Source: Clavibacter phaseoli
GTDB taxonomy: Bacteria; Actinomycetota; Actinomycetes; Actinomycetales; Microbacteriaceae
Direction of reading: 5' to 3'
NCBI RefSeq assembly: GCF_021922925.1
Contig: NZ_CP040787.1
Span: 59,062 to 123,061, forward strand
DNA: 64,000 nucleotides
Shown here: positions 18,293 to 26,571 of the stretch, piece by piece
Layout: each line of letters opens with the position of its first letter
How positions within the stretch are numbered: position 1 is the first letter of the stretch
Made by a program: the position numbers and the translations under genes
Notes under the pieces: model-generated
The model's input: only the letters and a program-made list of their open reading frames with translations
What the model was told of the DNA's origin: nothing
The model's database searches: none

Positions 18293-18880
18293 ATGGCAGC
18301 GGAGACGGGCGCGGTGGATCGCGGAGCGCGGATACCGCTGCGCACGCGTCGACGCGACGCCACCCTGCAGGAGATCGCCGACGCGGCCCTCGAGCTGTTC
18401 GAGAGCCAGGGCTACGCGGACACCACCGTCGAGCAGATCGCCGACGCCGCGGGGATCTCCCTGCGCACCTTCTACCGGCACTGCTCCGCCAAGGACGAGG
18501 TCCTGACGTCGCACCTCGCATCCGGGCCGTCGGAGCTGGTGTCCGCTGTGAAGGGCCACGCCGACCTGCCCCTCGTCGACGCCGTCGTCGCGGCGTTCGT
18601 CGCCGCGACGACGAATTCATCGAGGCGCCGGGAGCTGCGGATCGTGATCGAGACGCCGGCGCTCCGCGCGGCATGGCTCGCCGCCGGGCGGGAGGCGCAG
18701 GACGATCTCGTCGACGTCATCCGCGACCGCTCCCCTGAGCAGTCCCCTCTGCACGCCCGCGCTCGAGCCGCGGCGATCACGGGCGTGCTCACGATGGTGC
18801 TCGAGACCTGGGTGTCGGAGGACGCGGGGGATCTCGAGTCGCTGACCCGGGATGCGCTGCGCGTCGTCGGACTGGGGTAG
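18293..18880 (+). CDS. TetR-family transcriptional regulator
   Basis: About 195 residues from the ATG at 18293. The N-terminal HTH is classic for TetR: LQEIADAALELFESQGYADTTVEQIADAAGISLRTFYRHCSAKDEVL (about 20-66). The rest is an all-helical ligand and dimer domain of unknown specificity. It diverges from the SDR gene, the usual arrangement for autoregulation and control of the neighbour. No Shine-Dalgarno precedes the start; an in-frame upstream ATG at 18245 would place 16 extra residues across the probable operator and is less likely. Confidence 0.85.
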   Translation: MAAETGAVDRGARIPLRTRRRDATLQEIADAALELFESQGYADTTVEQIADAAGISLRTFYRHCSAKDEVLTSHLASGPSELVSAVKGHADLPLVDAVVAAFVAATTNSSRRRELRIVIETPALRAAWLAAGREAQDDLVDVIRDRSPEQSPLHARARAAAITGVLTMVLETWVSEDAGDLESLTRDALRVVGLG

Positions 18881-19142
18881 CCGTCGCGACGGCTCCGCGA
18901 GAACTCGGCGGCACGGTAATCACCTGGTCGCGATGAGCCGATTGCGTCGATGTGCCGCGAGGCGCTGGTGGACAGCCCGCGGTGCGACGGACGGGGCTCG
19001 TCTAATGTCAGGACCCTCATCAGGGCGGCGCCCTGCGAGACAGCCTCGCAACGCGGCCCCCACCGCCTGTAAGGCGACCCACGCGCGGCGGCAGCCACGA
19101 CCCCTTCCTCGACCGACCACCGGATGACACGGAGATGCACCC

Positions 19143-19970
19143 ATGGACACACCCGACCTCGCGTTGAACGACGGACGCACCATCCCGCAGATCGGACTCG
19201 GGACCTACCCGCTCACGGACGACGAGGTCCGTGAGGTGGTCGTCACGGCGGTCGAGGTCGGGTACCGGCACATCGACACGGCCGCGATCTACGGCAACGA
19301 GCGGGGGGTGGGCGAGGGCGTCCGCCGCTGCGGCCTACCGCGCGCCGAGCTGTTCATCACGACCAAGATCGGCAACGACGACCACGGTCGCAGGAGGACC
19401 CGCCGCGCGCTCGAGGAGTCGCTGAGGCGTCTCGGGGACGACCACGTGGAGCTCGCCCTCATCCACTGGCCGATGCCGTCGCAGGACCAGTACGTCGAGA
19501 CGTGGGAGACGCTCATCGAGCTCCAGCGCGAGGGGAAGGCGCGGAGCATCGGCGTCTCGAACTTCCGCCCGGAGCACCTCGACCGGATCATCCAGAGCAC
19601 CGGGGTCACGCCGGCGGTGAACCAGATCGAGGTCAACCCCGTCGTCGCCCACCGGGAGCTGCGCGCGGCCACCGCCGCCCGAGGCATCGCCGTCGAGTCT
19701 TGGTCTCCGCTCGGACCCTCGCTGGACCTACTCCAGCACCCCGTCGTCCTCGACATCGCCGAGCGCAGCGTGAGCACGCCCGCCCAGGTGATCCTGCGGT
19801 GGCACCTCGCCCACGGGCTGATCGTCATCCCGAAGTCCGCGTCTGAGGATCGCCTGCGACAGAACCTCCGGGCTCTCGACGCGACCCTCAGCGCGGCCGA
19901 CATGGCGGCCCTGGACGGCATGGATCAGGGATCGGCGGCGCGCTACGACCCTCCCCTCGCGGGGGACTGA
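19143..19970 (+). CDS. Aldo/keto reductase (275 aa)
   Basis: An NADPH-dependent carbonyl reductase of the 2,5-diketo-gluconate reductase group. IGLGTYPL opens the barrel; the tetrad is visible as Asp and Tyr in HIDTAAIYGNE, Lys in ITTKIGND and His in ALIHWPM. SIGVSNF and VNQIEVNP are the family signatures, and VIPKSASEDRLRQN binds the NADP phosphate. Full length, no truncation. The 260 bp upstream hold no convincing gene. Downstream it abuts the broken permease fragment with 22 bp between. Substrate unknown; a sugar or keto-acid is possible given the carbohydrate locus nearby. Confidence 0.9.
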   Translation: MDTPDLALNDGRTIPQIGLGTYPLTDDEVREVVVTAVEVGYRHIDTAAIYGNERGVGEGVRRCGLPRAELFITTKIGNDDHGRRRTRRALEESLRRLGDDHVELALIHWPMPSQDQYVETWETLIELQREGKARSIGVSNFRPEHLDRIIQSTGVTPAVNQIEVNPVVAHRELRAATAARGIAVESWSPLGPSLDLLQHPVVLDIAERSVSTPAQVILRWHLAHGLIVIPKSASEDRLRQNLRALDATLSAADMAALDGMDQGSAARYDPPLAGD

Positions 19971-19992
19971 TAGTCACCCCCCGGTCGCGGGA

Positions 19993-20525
19993 CTACGCCC
20001 CGAGCCCGAGGAACGCCGCGGAGAGCACGAACGGCGGGAAGTCGGTGACGCCCGAGGCGAGAAAGGAGAGGATCACCGGGTTCTTCACGACGGCCACGGC
20101 GACCACGACGCCGATCACACCTGCCGCGACCGTGGCGAAGATGCTCTCCATCATCACAGCGAAGAAGATCCGACCCGCGCTCGCGCCGAAGCTGCGGCGC
20201 ACCCCGATCACGCGGATCCGCTGCTGCACGGTCACGAGCGAGAGGTTCACGAGGCTGAGCGCCCCGAGGAGCATCACCAGCCCGGCAACGGCGCCGACGA
20301 GGATCTTGATGGACCCGAGCGGATCGTAGGAGAAGACCCCGCGATCGTGCCGCCCACGTCGACCTGGACGCCGTCGGGTACGGCCGCCACCAAGTCGGAT
20401 CGGATGGCGGTCGCGAGCCCGGGGGCCTCATGCTCCGGGACCCAGAACTCCATCTGCGGGACCCTGGCGTCCAGCGCGTCCGAGCTCAGCGACGCCCGCG
20501 CGGCGCGCACCTGGCTCCATGACAA
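19993..20525 (-). pseudogene. Frameshifted C-terminal fragment of an FtsX/MacB-type ABC permease
   Basis: Two overlapping minus-strand frames together make one permease. The upstream frame reads VPQMEFWVPEHEAPGLATAI (extracytoplasmic MacB-like domain) and continues to GGTIAGSS. Shifting one frame at about 20336-20341, in a run of C on the plus strand, continues FSYDPLGSIKILVGAVAGLV and the next helix, then QQRIRVIGVRRSFGASAGRI, the conserved FtsX cytoplasmic loop. The frame ends at GLGA, so the final transmembrane segment is missing. No partner ATPase is nearby. The 5' end is not defined; no start with a ribosome site is seen. Confidence 0.7.
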
Positions 20526-20706
20526 CGGACACGAGGTCAGCGTGCAAGGTGGGGGTGCGCGGGAGGATGTCCGCGCATCTGGTTGTTCCGCTCCGGGATC
20601 GGTAGCCCCGGTCCCCCACCGCTAGCGGCGCCCTGTGTCGGTGTGCGCTCGTACACTCGCCGACGAGCGGGGACGGATGCTCCTGCATCGACAAAGCAGA
20701 TCAACC

Positions 20707-20943
20707 GTGAGCGACGTGAAGAACACCGTCACCCGCATCGACCGACTCATCGAAAGCGTCGGGGAGTACCCTTTCGCGCATCTCGAGGTCGGCTGCTGAC
20801 GGGTGCAGGTCGACGATCGCCCCATGCTCGGGTACGTGATCCGTCACTACGGTGAGTTAAGCGATCCGTTCACGTTCGAGATCTACACCGATGCCCGCAA
20901 TGCCGTGATCAGCGCGTCTGGGTCCGCCCTGAGGAGTCTCTAG
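20707..20943 (+). pseudogene. Small gene interrupted by an in-frame TGA
   Basis: From a GTG at 20707 the frame reads VSDVKNTVTRIDRLIESVGE and runs to a TGA at 20797-20799. The same frame then continues without interruption for 47 more codons (RVQVDDRPMLGYVIRHYGEL ... SALRSL) to TAG at 20941. Codon use and residue composition look protein-like on both sides. The simplest reading is a 78-residue gene broken by one nonsense change. I do not recognise the family. Restart at a GTG just after the TGA is possible. Confidence 0.5.
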
Positions 20944-21043
20944 ACTCCGCCATGGCGTAGATGATGCAGAACGGCGACCGACTTGTGACCTTCGCCGCCC
21001 GGCAGCGTGCGACGCGTCTCGCTGAGTCCGACGGTCGATCGCC

Positions 21044-21097
21044 GAGTAGCTGCGAGGTCGCGTAGTCGAGTAGCTGCGAGGTCGCGTAGTCGAGCAG
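21044..21097. repeat. 24-bp tandem repeat, 2.2 copies
   Basis: The unit beginning GAGTAGCTGCGAGG and ending TCGCGTAGTC occurs twice head to tail (21044-21067, 21068-21091), followed by a 6-nt partial copy. It lies in the non-coding gap 20944-21215 behind the AAA ATPase gene. On the minus strand it would encode a doubled LLDYATSQ, but no supported reading frame covers it. Confidence 0.7.
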
Positions 21098-21215
21098 GTC
21101 GTTGGACAATCGGCCACCCCCGAAGACGACGTTCTCTGTGGCTAGCTGATCGACTTGGAGAAGCGGCGCTCTCCCTCGTGCCGGCCCACTCCCCCACTCA
21201 GCGCTCCCGCGGATG

Positions 21216-22385
21216 TCAGGTCGGCTGGCGTTCGATGAAGGCGGACATCCAGGGCACGGTGAAGGCGATGCGCCCGTGTTCGGGTGCGTAGATGATGCCC
21301 TTGTCCGTGAGGTTCTGGCGGATCTTGCTGAGGCGTTGGGTGGTGCGGTCGAGGCGACGTGCCACGTCGGCGGTCCGGGATCCGGTGTCGCCGTCGGTCG
21401 CCATGGCGCGGAGGTACTCCTTCTCGAGCGGCGTGGCCCGGTCCCATCGGGTTCGGTAGAAGCCGTCGTCGAGGTGGCGGAGGGCGAGTCCCGCGCCGTT
21501 CTGCGCATCGTCGCGGGAGATCGGCGATGATGCAGCCTCGAGCCATGCTTCGGACCCGTACTCCTGGAGGAAGTACGGGTACCCGCCGGTGAGCGTCACC
21601 ACGAGGTCGATGGCGTCGTCGGTCCATGTGATGCCTTCGTCGCCGGCGGGCACTGTGAGCGCAGCGGCAGCGGCTTCGGACTCGAGCTCGCGGATGTGGC
21701 GGTACTGGAACAGGCGCTCGGAGTAGGACTTGGCCTCGGCGAGGCGGGTGGGGAGGCTGGGCAGTCCGGCGAGGACGAAGAGGACCGGGCGCTGTCGTTG
21801 GGATGCGCGGTGGGCGACGGTGCAGATAGCGACGAGCTCGTCCGCGGTGAGGTCCTGTGCCTCGTCGATGAGGATCGCGAGTCCGACCCCCTCGTCGTGC
21901 ACGGCATCGACAATCCCGTCGACGACCGTGGTGAGATCGAGTTCGATGTTGCCCGAGTCGGCGAGCTCAGCCTCGATGTCGTCGAGTGTGAGCCCGAACG
22001 TGGTGGTGCCGTCCGTGTCCACGCGGGCGGAGAAGGACAGGGCGGTCTTCAGAGCACGGAGGAAGGATCGTTTGCGGTTGCGCCGAGCGATGCGGGCGAC
22101 GTGACTCTGGAGGGTCGAGGAGAGCGCCCCGCGCATGGATGTTCCGGCAGCTGCTTCGATCTGGGCGACGATCCACCCGGATGCTTCGGCCTCGGCGGAC
22201 ATCTGGCTCAGCAGGACGGTCTTGCCGACGCCCCGGAGCCCGTAGAGGACGAGAGAGCGTGGGGCGCGACCAGCGGCTGCCCGTGCGACCGAGACGTGCC
22301 ATGCCTCGAGCTCCGCATCCCGGCCGACCAGCGCTGGTGGTCGGGCGCCGGCGCCGGGTGCGTAGGGATTCGTCGTGCCGTCCAT
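21216..22385 (-). CDS. Orc1/Cdc6-like AAA ATPase (389 aa)
   Basis: A P-loop ATPase with GLRGVGKT (Walker A, residues 49-56) and LAILIDEAQD (Walker B) followed by an Asn/Ser-poor sensor segment VLFVLAGLPSLP. The C-terminal part (about 310-389) looks like a winged helix: EYLRAMATDGDTGSRTADVARRLDRTTQRLSKIRQNLTDKGII. This is the layout of archaeal Orc1/Cdc6 proteins and of the bacterial ATPases related to them found on mobile elements. Start at 22385 with AAGGGGAG seven nt upstream. Its placement next to parA suggests a role in replication or maintenance, but a TniB-like or defence role is not excluded. A 7-bp inverted repeat at 22412 may be its operator. Confidence 0.75.
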   Translation of the reverse strand: MDGTTNPYAPGAGARPPALVGRDAELEAWHVSVARAAAGRAPRSLVLYGLRGVGKTVLLSQMSAEAEASGWIVAQIEAAAGTSMRGALSSTLQSHVARIARRNRKRSFLRALKTALSFSARVDTDGTTTFGLTLDDIEAELADSGNIELDLTTVVDGIVDAVHDEGVGLAILIDEAQDLTADELVAICTVAHRASQRQRPVLFVLAGLPSLPTRLAEAKSYSERLFQYRHIRELESEAAAAALTVPAGDEGITWTDDAIDLVVTLTGGYPYFLQEYGSEAWLEAASSPISRDDAQNGAGLALRHLDDGFYRTRWDRATPLEKEYLRAMATDGDTGSRTADVARRLDRTTQRLSKIRQNLTDKGIIYAPEHGRIAFTVPWMSAFIERQPT

Positions 22386-22411
22386 ATTGGATCTCCCCTT
22401 GTCTCTCCTGG

Positions 22412-22430
22412 TCTGTCAGATCTTGACAGA
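22412..22430. promoter_or_regulatory. Inverted repeat upstream of the AAA ATPase gene
   Basis: TCTGTCA-gatct-TGACAGA is a perfect 7-bp inverted repeat with a 5-nt centre, 27 bp upstream of the start codon at 22385. Position and symmetry fit an operator. The bound protein is unknown. Confidence 0.45.
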
Positions 22431-22495
22431 GATGGGGATACATCGGGAGATCGGCCCCATCGCTCCAGCGCACGATCAGTGCAAGTGCTCACGGA

Positions 22496-22510
22496 CTAGC
22501 AGAGTGCTAG
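22496..22510. repeat. parS/iteron-like palindrome, copy 1
   Basis: CTAGCAGAGTGCTAG: 6-bp arms with a 3-nt centre, identical in its arms to copies at 22790 and 23829. The three copies bracket the two par genes. Confidence 0.55.
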
Positions 22511-22789
22511 CCATCTGCATTCGCGAGATCTGTACGGCCATCGGAAAGCATCCCGACTGGTCCGCGACGCAGTCCGCCAGCCGCGAGTTGCAGCTATGCG
22601 CGTCAACCGGCGGATGCACCCTCCGAGGACAGGCATCTTCGAAATGAGCATTCCGACTTCCACCACTCCCCCGGCCATGCACACAAGCCCTCAGGCTCAG
22701 CTGCGCCGCCATTGCCCGACCATCACCTCATGCAGAAGACACCTGCCCAGTCCGCGGTCCCCGGCACGCACACCTTCCATGAGCATTTA

Positions 22790-22804
22790 CTAGCAGATTG
22801 CTAG
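22790..22804. repeat. parS/iteron-like palindrome, copy 2
   Basis: CTAGCAGATTGCTAG, same arms as copies 1 and 3. It lies 25 bp after the stop codon of the small ParA partner gene. Confidence 0.55.
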
Positions 22805-22828
22805 CACTCCGATAGCAGGCGCAGAGGC

Positions 22829-23161
22829 TCAGCGACTGAGGTGCTCATCACGGAGGACCTCGAGCCCTCGGCGCAACGCTCGCAGCGTGGTGGCGTGGTG
22901 CGTGCGCTCTTCGAGGGCGGCGACCTCGGCGAGGAGTTTCGGGAGGTCCTCGTTCGGGTAGCGGATGAGGGCGTTCTTAGGCCAAGAGCGCTGCTCCCCC
23001 ACAGCCGGCGCAGGTTGGCGGTCACCGGACGGCACGGCTGAGGGTGCCGCTGGTTCCGGCGCGGGCGCGGGCTCATTGCTGCGCGCCTCGGCGGCGGCAC
23101 CGAATGCTTCGATGCGGGCCTCGCGGTCACGTTCCTGCTGGGTCCTCTTCTTGATGGCCAT
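22829..23161 (-). CDS. Small ParA-partner (centromere-binding) protein, 110 aa
   Basis: The ATG at 23161 overlaps the parA stop codon by one base (TAATG), so the two are translationally coupled. The N-terminus is basic and charged (MAIKKRTQQERDREARIEAF), the middle is a Pro/Ala-rich linker (about 30-55), and the C-terminal 50 residues (RYPNEDLPKLLAEVAALEER and on to RRGLEVLRDEHLSR) are helical, compatible with a short dimeric DNA-binding fold. Size and position fit the small non-ParB partners (ParG, omega or RHH type) of plasmid ParA proteins. No sequence signature proves DNA binding. It probably binds the CTAGC palindromes flanking the operon. Confidence 0.7.
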   Translation of the reverse strand: MAIKKRTQQERDREARIEAFGAAAEARSNEPAPAPEPAAPSAVPSGDRQPAPAVGEQRSWPKNALIRYPNEDLPKLLAEVAALEERTHHATTLRALRRGLEVLRDEHLSR

Positions 23162-23793
23162 TACGCCGTCACCTCCGCTGCGAGTTCCTGGATCTCGGCA
23201 CGTGCCTTGGGGTTGCTCCACTCGACGACACCGCGTCCCTCGCCGATGACGTCCCGGTAGGCCTTCCGTTCGAAGACGACGGTCTGCAGGGGTCGAAGGT
23301 CCGGGTAGTCCGAGAGGTAGTCCTCGGAGTCGGCTCGTTCGGTGACGCCGGGGTTGGTGGGGACCTGTGTCAGGAGACTGCGGACGTCGAGCCCCGGGTT
23401 GAGGTCCCGTGCCTGTTCGACGAGCTCGCTCATGTGCGGCAGGGTGTCGAGATCGAACTGGGACGGCCGGACCGTAACGATCATCTTGTGCGCCACGACC
23501 ATGCCGGTGCGCATTTCCTTGCTGTCCTTGCCTGCGACGTCGACGATGACGACCCCGTACCTGCTGTTGAGGTCGTTGAGGGTGCCGCTGATGTTGCCGA
23601 GCTTCTCGATGCAGGCGATGGCGGGTGTCAGGCCGGCGGCTTCGCGGTCTGCGTGCCATCGAGCGGAGGAGCGCTGTACGTCGGCGTCGACGAGGACCAC
23701 GTCACTCCCCTGTCGGGCGTACTCGGCCGCGAGGTTGGTCGCGATCGTCGACTTCCCTGCGCCGCCCTTTTGACTGCCGACCAGAAGAATCAT
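23161..23793 (-). CDS. parA: ParA-family partition ATPase (210 aa)
   Basis: A short type Ib-like ParA. MILLVGSQKGGAGKST is the deviant Walker A with signature Lys (residues 1-16), VVLVDADVQRS is the A' motif, and YGVVIVDVAGKDSKEMR is the Walker B region. It has no N-terminal DNA-binding extension, so a small partner usually represses the operon. The frame stays open back to 23829, but M13 at 23793 is the natural family start, and the longer form would begin inside a CTAGC palindrome. Likely moves and segregates the element with the 22829 product. Palindromes immediately upstream (23829-23843) are candidates for autoregulation and centromere function. Confidence 0.9.
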   Translation of the reverse strand: MILLVGSQKGGAGKSTIATNLAAEYARQGSDVVLVDADVQRSSARWHADREAAGLTPAIACIEKLGNISGTLNDLNSRYGVVIVDVAGKDSKEMRTGMVVAHKMIVTVRPSQFDLDTLPHMSELVEQARDLNPGLDVRSLLTQVPTNPGVTERADSEDYLSDYPDLRPLQTVVFERKAYRDVIGEGRGVVEWSNPKARAEIQELAAEVTA

Positions 23794-23828
23794 GTCGAGG
23801 CGTTCCCCTCTGTAGCCCTTGCATAGCA

Positions 23829-23843
23829 CTAGCAGGCTGCTAG
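23829..23843. repeat. parS/iteron-like palindrome, copy 3
   Basis: CTAGCAGGCTGCTAG, 36 bp upstream of the parA start, embedded in a slightly longer CACTAGCAG / CTGCTAGCAGTG symmetry. The position is right for a par operator. Confidence 0.6.
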
Positions 23844-24588
23844 CAGTGTCATAGTACTAGCTCGTGCAAGTGTGAGAGGTGCCTGGAGGCGGTGTGTCCA
23901 GACCGACCTGCCCCAAGTCGCCATCTTCGAGACACTGCTATGCAAGTGCTAGCAGTTGCATAGCGCTACGGCTGATAGGAATGCAGGGCGGTCTAGCAAT
24001 TTGCATCCTTTCGCCGCCACATGTTCCCCTCCGCCTAGATCTCCCGCAACCGCTCCATTTTGGAGCACCCATGCCCGCATCTCCGCGGCATGTGAACTCG
24101 CGGCTTGCAATCAGCTTGCACATAGCTAGCACTTGCATAGCGCAACGAATTGGGAATGATCTCGTCGGTCTGGGTCTCGATCAGCAGCCGCCGCCTCGTA
24201 GGTGGCTTTGCCGCTCAATGGCCCGAGCGGCCGTTGGCATCGGCGCGCTGGGGGAGTGGCAGCGCAGCCCGTCGAACCTTGTCACTACCGACTGCCATCA
24301 CCTGCCGTACAGGGAGGTGCCCGATCTCGGACACCTCATCACGCTGCCTCACCGTGGCTTCCACTAGCTGTATGCAAGCAGTGTGCAAGGGACGGGTCTA
24401 ATGCTGGAACCTACGGCTGCCGTCAGGTATGCGGTGATTGCATACTGCAAGCACTTCACTAGTGCTAGCACGAGGCATCGCACGCAAGGCCTTGACCATC
24501 CAACCCCGTGGTCATAGCCGTCACGCCGCAGGTACATCATGAGTGCCGCTGTACGACAGCCGGGCTCGATGAGGGTCGCTGGTGTGCC
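23844..24588. other. Probable origin/centromere region with GCTAGC and TTGCATAGC repeats
   Basis: About 745 bp with no convincing gene and visibly lower GC than the flanks. At 23937-23964 a 28-bp element has perfect 9-bp arms, GCTATGCAA and TTGCATAGC, around a central TGCTAGCA. Its 17-bp half (GCTAGCACTTGCATAGC) recurs exactly at 24125-24141 in inverse orientation. Weaker members include GTCTAGCAAT (23991), GCTTGCA (24103 and 24114), TATGCAAGCA (24371) and GTGCTAGCAC (24462-24471). Such clustered repeats between parA and the replication gene are typical of iterons and centromeres. Which is which cannot be decided here. Confidence 0.6.
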
Positions 24589-26508
24589 TCAAGCCGCCTC
24601 ACCGAGATATTGCCATCGCGCCTCGGGATTGAGGGAGCCGTCGAGTACAAGACGTCGGGCGGATCGATGGTCGGCGAGGGTGCGCGTCCGGGGATAGCGG
24701 GGCCAGACACGTTCACCGGAAGAGGGAGCCGCAAAGAGCGGGCGGCTGGATGCTGCGGGCCGTCGGGGTCGCGATCGGGGGTTGGTGTGCATGGTGATGA
24801 GTTCTGCGTTCCACCAGGCCCAGACCTCGCGCTCCGCCTGATACCGGCGAGTACGGTCATCTAGGTAACCGAAGATGTCGAGGGTTCGTGCGGCCGTATC
24901 CCGGAGATCTCGTACGGCTCGTGCCCACCCGTTGACATGGGTCTTGATGAGCCGGTGGCGGCGGAGCCGGCTGAGGATCGTGGCGGTATGGCGGGTACTG
25001 ACTCCGAGTAGGCGTGCTGCGCTGTCGACGGTGAGGGCGTCGTGCTGCCCGAGGGTGGCGTAGAGCCGGCCGGCGAGGTGTCCGAGGCCGCTGCGTGTGA
25101 ACAGGTCGTGTCTCTGGTCGGTGAGTTCGTGCTCGAGGACGCTGACGAGTTCGGCGCGATGGGCGAAGAGTTCAGCGGGGGCGGCGGGGTTATGGAGTGG
25201 TTGTGACCGGACCGAGCTTCTGTCTGTGGAAAGTCGCCAGGTCACTCGCCATTCGGCGGCATTGCCGCCGTCGGTGGGGGAGACGCGGGTGATGAAGCCG
25301 GCGTCGGCGAGGACGCGGAGGGCGTCTGCTGCGGTGGTGCGGCCGAGGCCGGTCATGAGGGCGAGGTCGCGGATGGAGGCGGCGATGGTGCGCTTGCCGG
25401 TCTGGAGGGTGAGGTAGGTGAGGGCGGTGAGGATCGAGCGGCGGGAGGCGTCGGCTTCGCTGCGGCCCCATCGGCCAGGGGTGACGCGGAAGGAGGTGAG
25501 GATGGCGTCGACGTCGGCGACGATGGCCTGCAGCTCCGTGAGGTCCTGGGGTTCGCGGCGGGGGAGCGGGCGCTGGACGGCGGCGTACTGCTGGGCCTTG
25601 GCCCACTGCCGCTCGAGGCGTTCGGCGGCTTCCTGGCTGGTGCGGGCCTTGCGGGTGCCGCGGCCGGTGTTCTTGGTGCGGTAGTGCTCCATGCCGGGAG
25701 CGGTGCGGGCGGCGTGCTGGACGTCGGTCAGCGTCCAGCCGGCATTGGCGGCGGCGAGGAGGCACATGAAGCCGGTCCAGGAGGGGTTGCCACCTCCGCC
25801 GATGGTGGCCATGTGGGCGGTGCCGGCCTTGCTGAGGGGCCGGTGCGCCTGGTGCCGAGTGTCGACGGGTCCGGAGGGGGTGCTGTCGGCGGCGCGGGTG
25901 GCGGGCATGCGGTCGGTGAGTAGCGCGGTGAGCGCGTCGAGGTCGGCCGTCGTCGTCGACGGGGCCAGGAGTGCGGTGATGTCGCCGGTGAGAACGCGCG
26001 AGCTGGTGCCGTCGCGGTGGGGCGACAGCGGGGGACGGGCGGCGCCCTCGGCGGGGTTGCGGAGCATGCCGTGGTCGAGGGTGGAGAAGTTCGCGCGCGC
26101 GGCCGTGGCCAAGGCGCCGACCTGGGCCGCCTCGGCGCCGCCGTTGACGGCGATCCAGACGTGGCGGCCGCCGGCGCCGGAGGAGCGGCAGAGGACGTGT
26201 GGGATCGCGATCTCGTCGAGGGTGCGGGAGAGCACGGCCGCCTGGTCCTGGGCTTGCTCCATGAGCTCGGGGACGACGCCGGTGCTGTCCTTACCGTCGA
26301 AGTCGAAGCAGAGGAGCCTGTATCGGCCCGCGGAATCTGCGAGTCGGATGGCCCACGGCGTCATGGGCGCGTCCGGCCCGAGCGGGTGCAGGCGCGGGTA
26401 GCTGTTGCTGTCGAGGCGGCCGTAGGCGTCACGGATCATCGCGCGCACCTGGTCGCGTGGACTCAGGCGGCGCGTCAGTTCCCACGCGGAGTCGACGGAC
26501 GGCGACAC
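24589..26508 (-). CDS. Plasmid replication initiator with primase-type domain and HTH region
   Basis: About 639 residues from the GTG at 26508. The N-terminal third resembles archaeo-eukaryotic primases: FDFDGKD (about 68-74, metal-binding acids) and RSSGAGGRHVWIA (about 108-120, nucleotide-binding SGxGxH). The middle has a primase-C-terminal-like helical part (NPSWTGFMCLLAAANAGWTL). Two HTH-like stretches follow: TIAASIRDLALMTGLGRTTAADALRVLADAGFI and DSAARLLGVSTRHTATILSRLRRHRLI. This build is known for actinobacterial plasmid and ICE replicases. The start is uncertain: a good AGGAG lies 8 nt before an in-frame ATA at 26565, aligned with the ATG of a duplicated leader at 27086. The leader is covered by an antisense RNA candidate. 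Confidence 0.8.
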   Translation of the reverse strand: MSPSVDSAWELTRRLSPRDQVRAMIRDAYGRLDSNSYPRLHPLGPDAPMTPWAIRLADSAGRYRLLCFDFDGKDSTGVVPELMEQAQDQAAVLSRTLDEIAIPHVLCRSSGAGGRHVWIAVNGGAEAAQVGALATAARANFSTLDHGMLRNPAEGAARPPLSPHRDGTSSRVLTGDITALLAPSTTTADLDALTALLTDRMPATRAADSTPSGPVDTRHQAHRPLSKAGTAHMATIGGGGNPSWTGFMCLLAAANAGWTLTDVQHAARTAPGMEHYRTKNTGRGTRKARTSQEAAERLERQWAKAQQYAAVQRPLPRREPQDLTELQAIVADVDAILTSFRVTPGRWGRSEADASRRSILTALTYLTLQTGKRTIAASIRDLALMTGLGRTTAADALRVLADAGFITRVSPTDGGNAAEWRVTWRLSTDRSSVRSQPLHNPAAPAELFAHRAELVSVLEHELTDQRHDLFTRSGLGHLAGRLYATLGQHDALTVDSAARLLGVSTRHTATILSRLRRHRLIKTHVNGWARAVRDLRDTAARTLDIFGYLDDRTRRYQAEREVWAWWNAELITMHTNPRSRPRRPAASSRPLFAAPSSGERVWPRYPRTRTLADHRSARRLVLDGSLNPEARWQYLGEAA

Positions 26509-26571
26509 GCCGATGGTCGTCTCAGGTCGTGGTTCTGGCGCTTGCGGGCGCGATGAAGCTACTATGGCGAC

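Larger units (their letters stand above)
22386..22828. other. Gene-free stretch between the AAA ATPase and par genes
   Basis: No convincing gene on either strand. It contains the inverted repeat at 22412 and two copies of the 15-bp palindrome CTAGCA-N3-TGCTAG at 22496-22510 and 22790-22804. It may hold a centromere site downstream of parA and its partner. Confidence 0.5.

Noticed and set aside
20797..20799. In-frame TGA as a selenocysteine codon
   Set aside because: No stem-loop of SECIS type or selenoprotein family context is visible; a nonsense mutation or late start is simpler.
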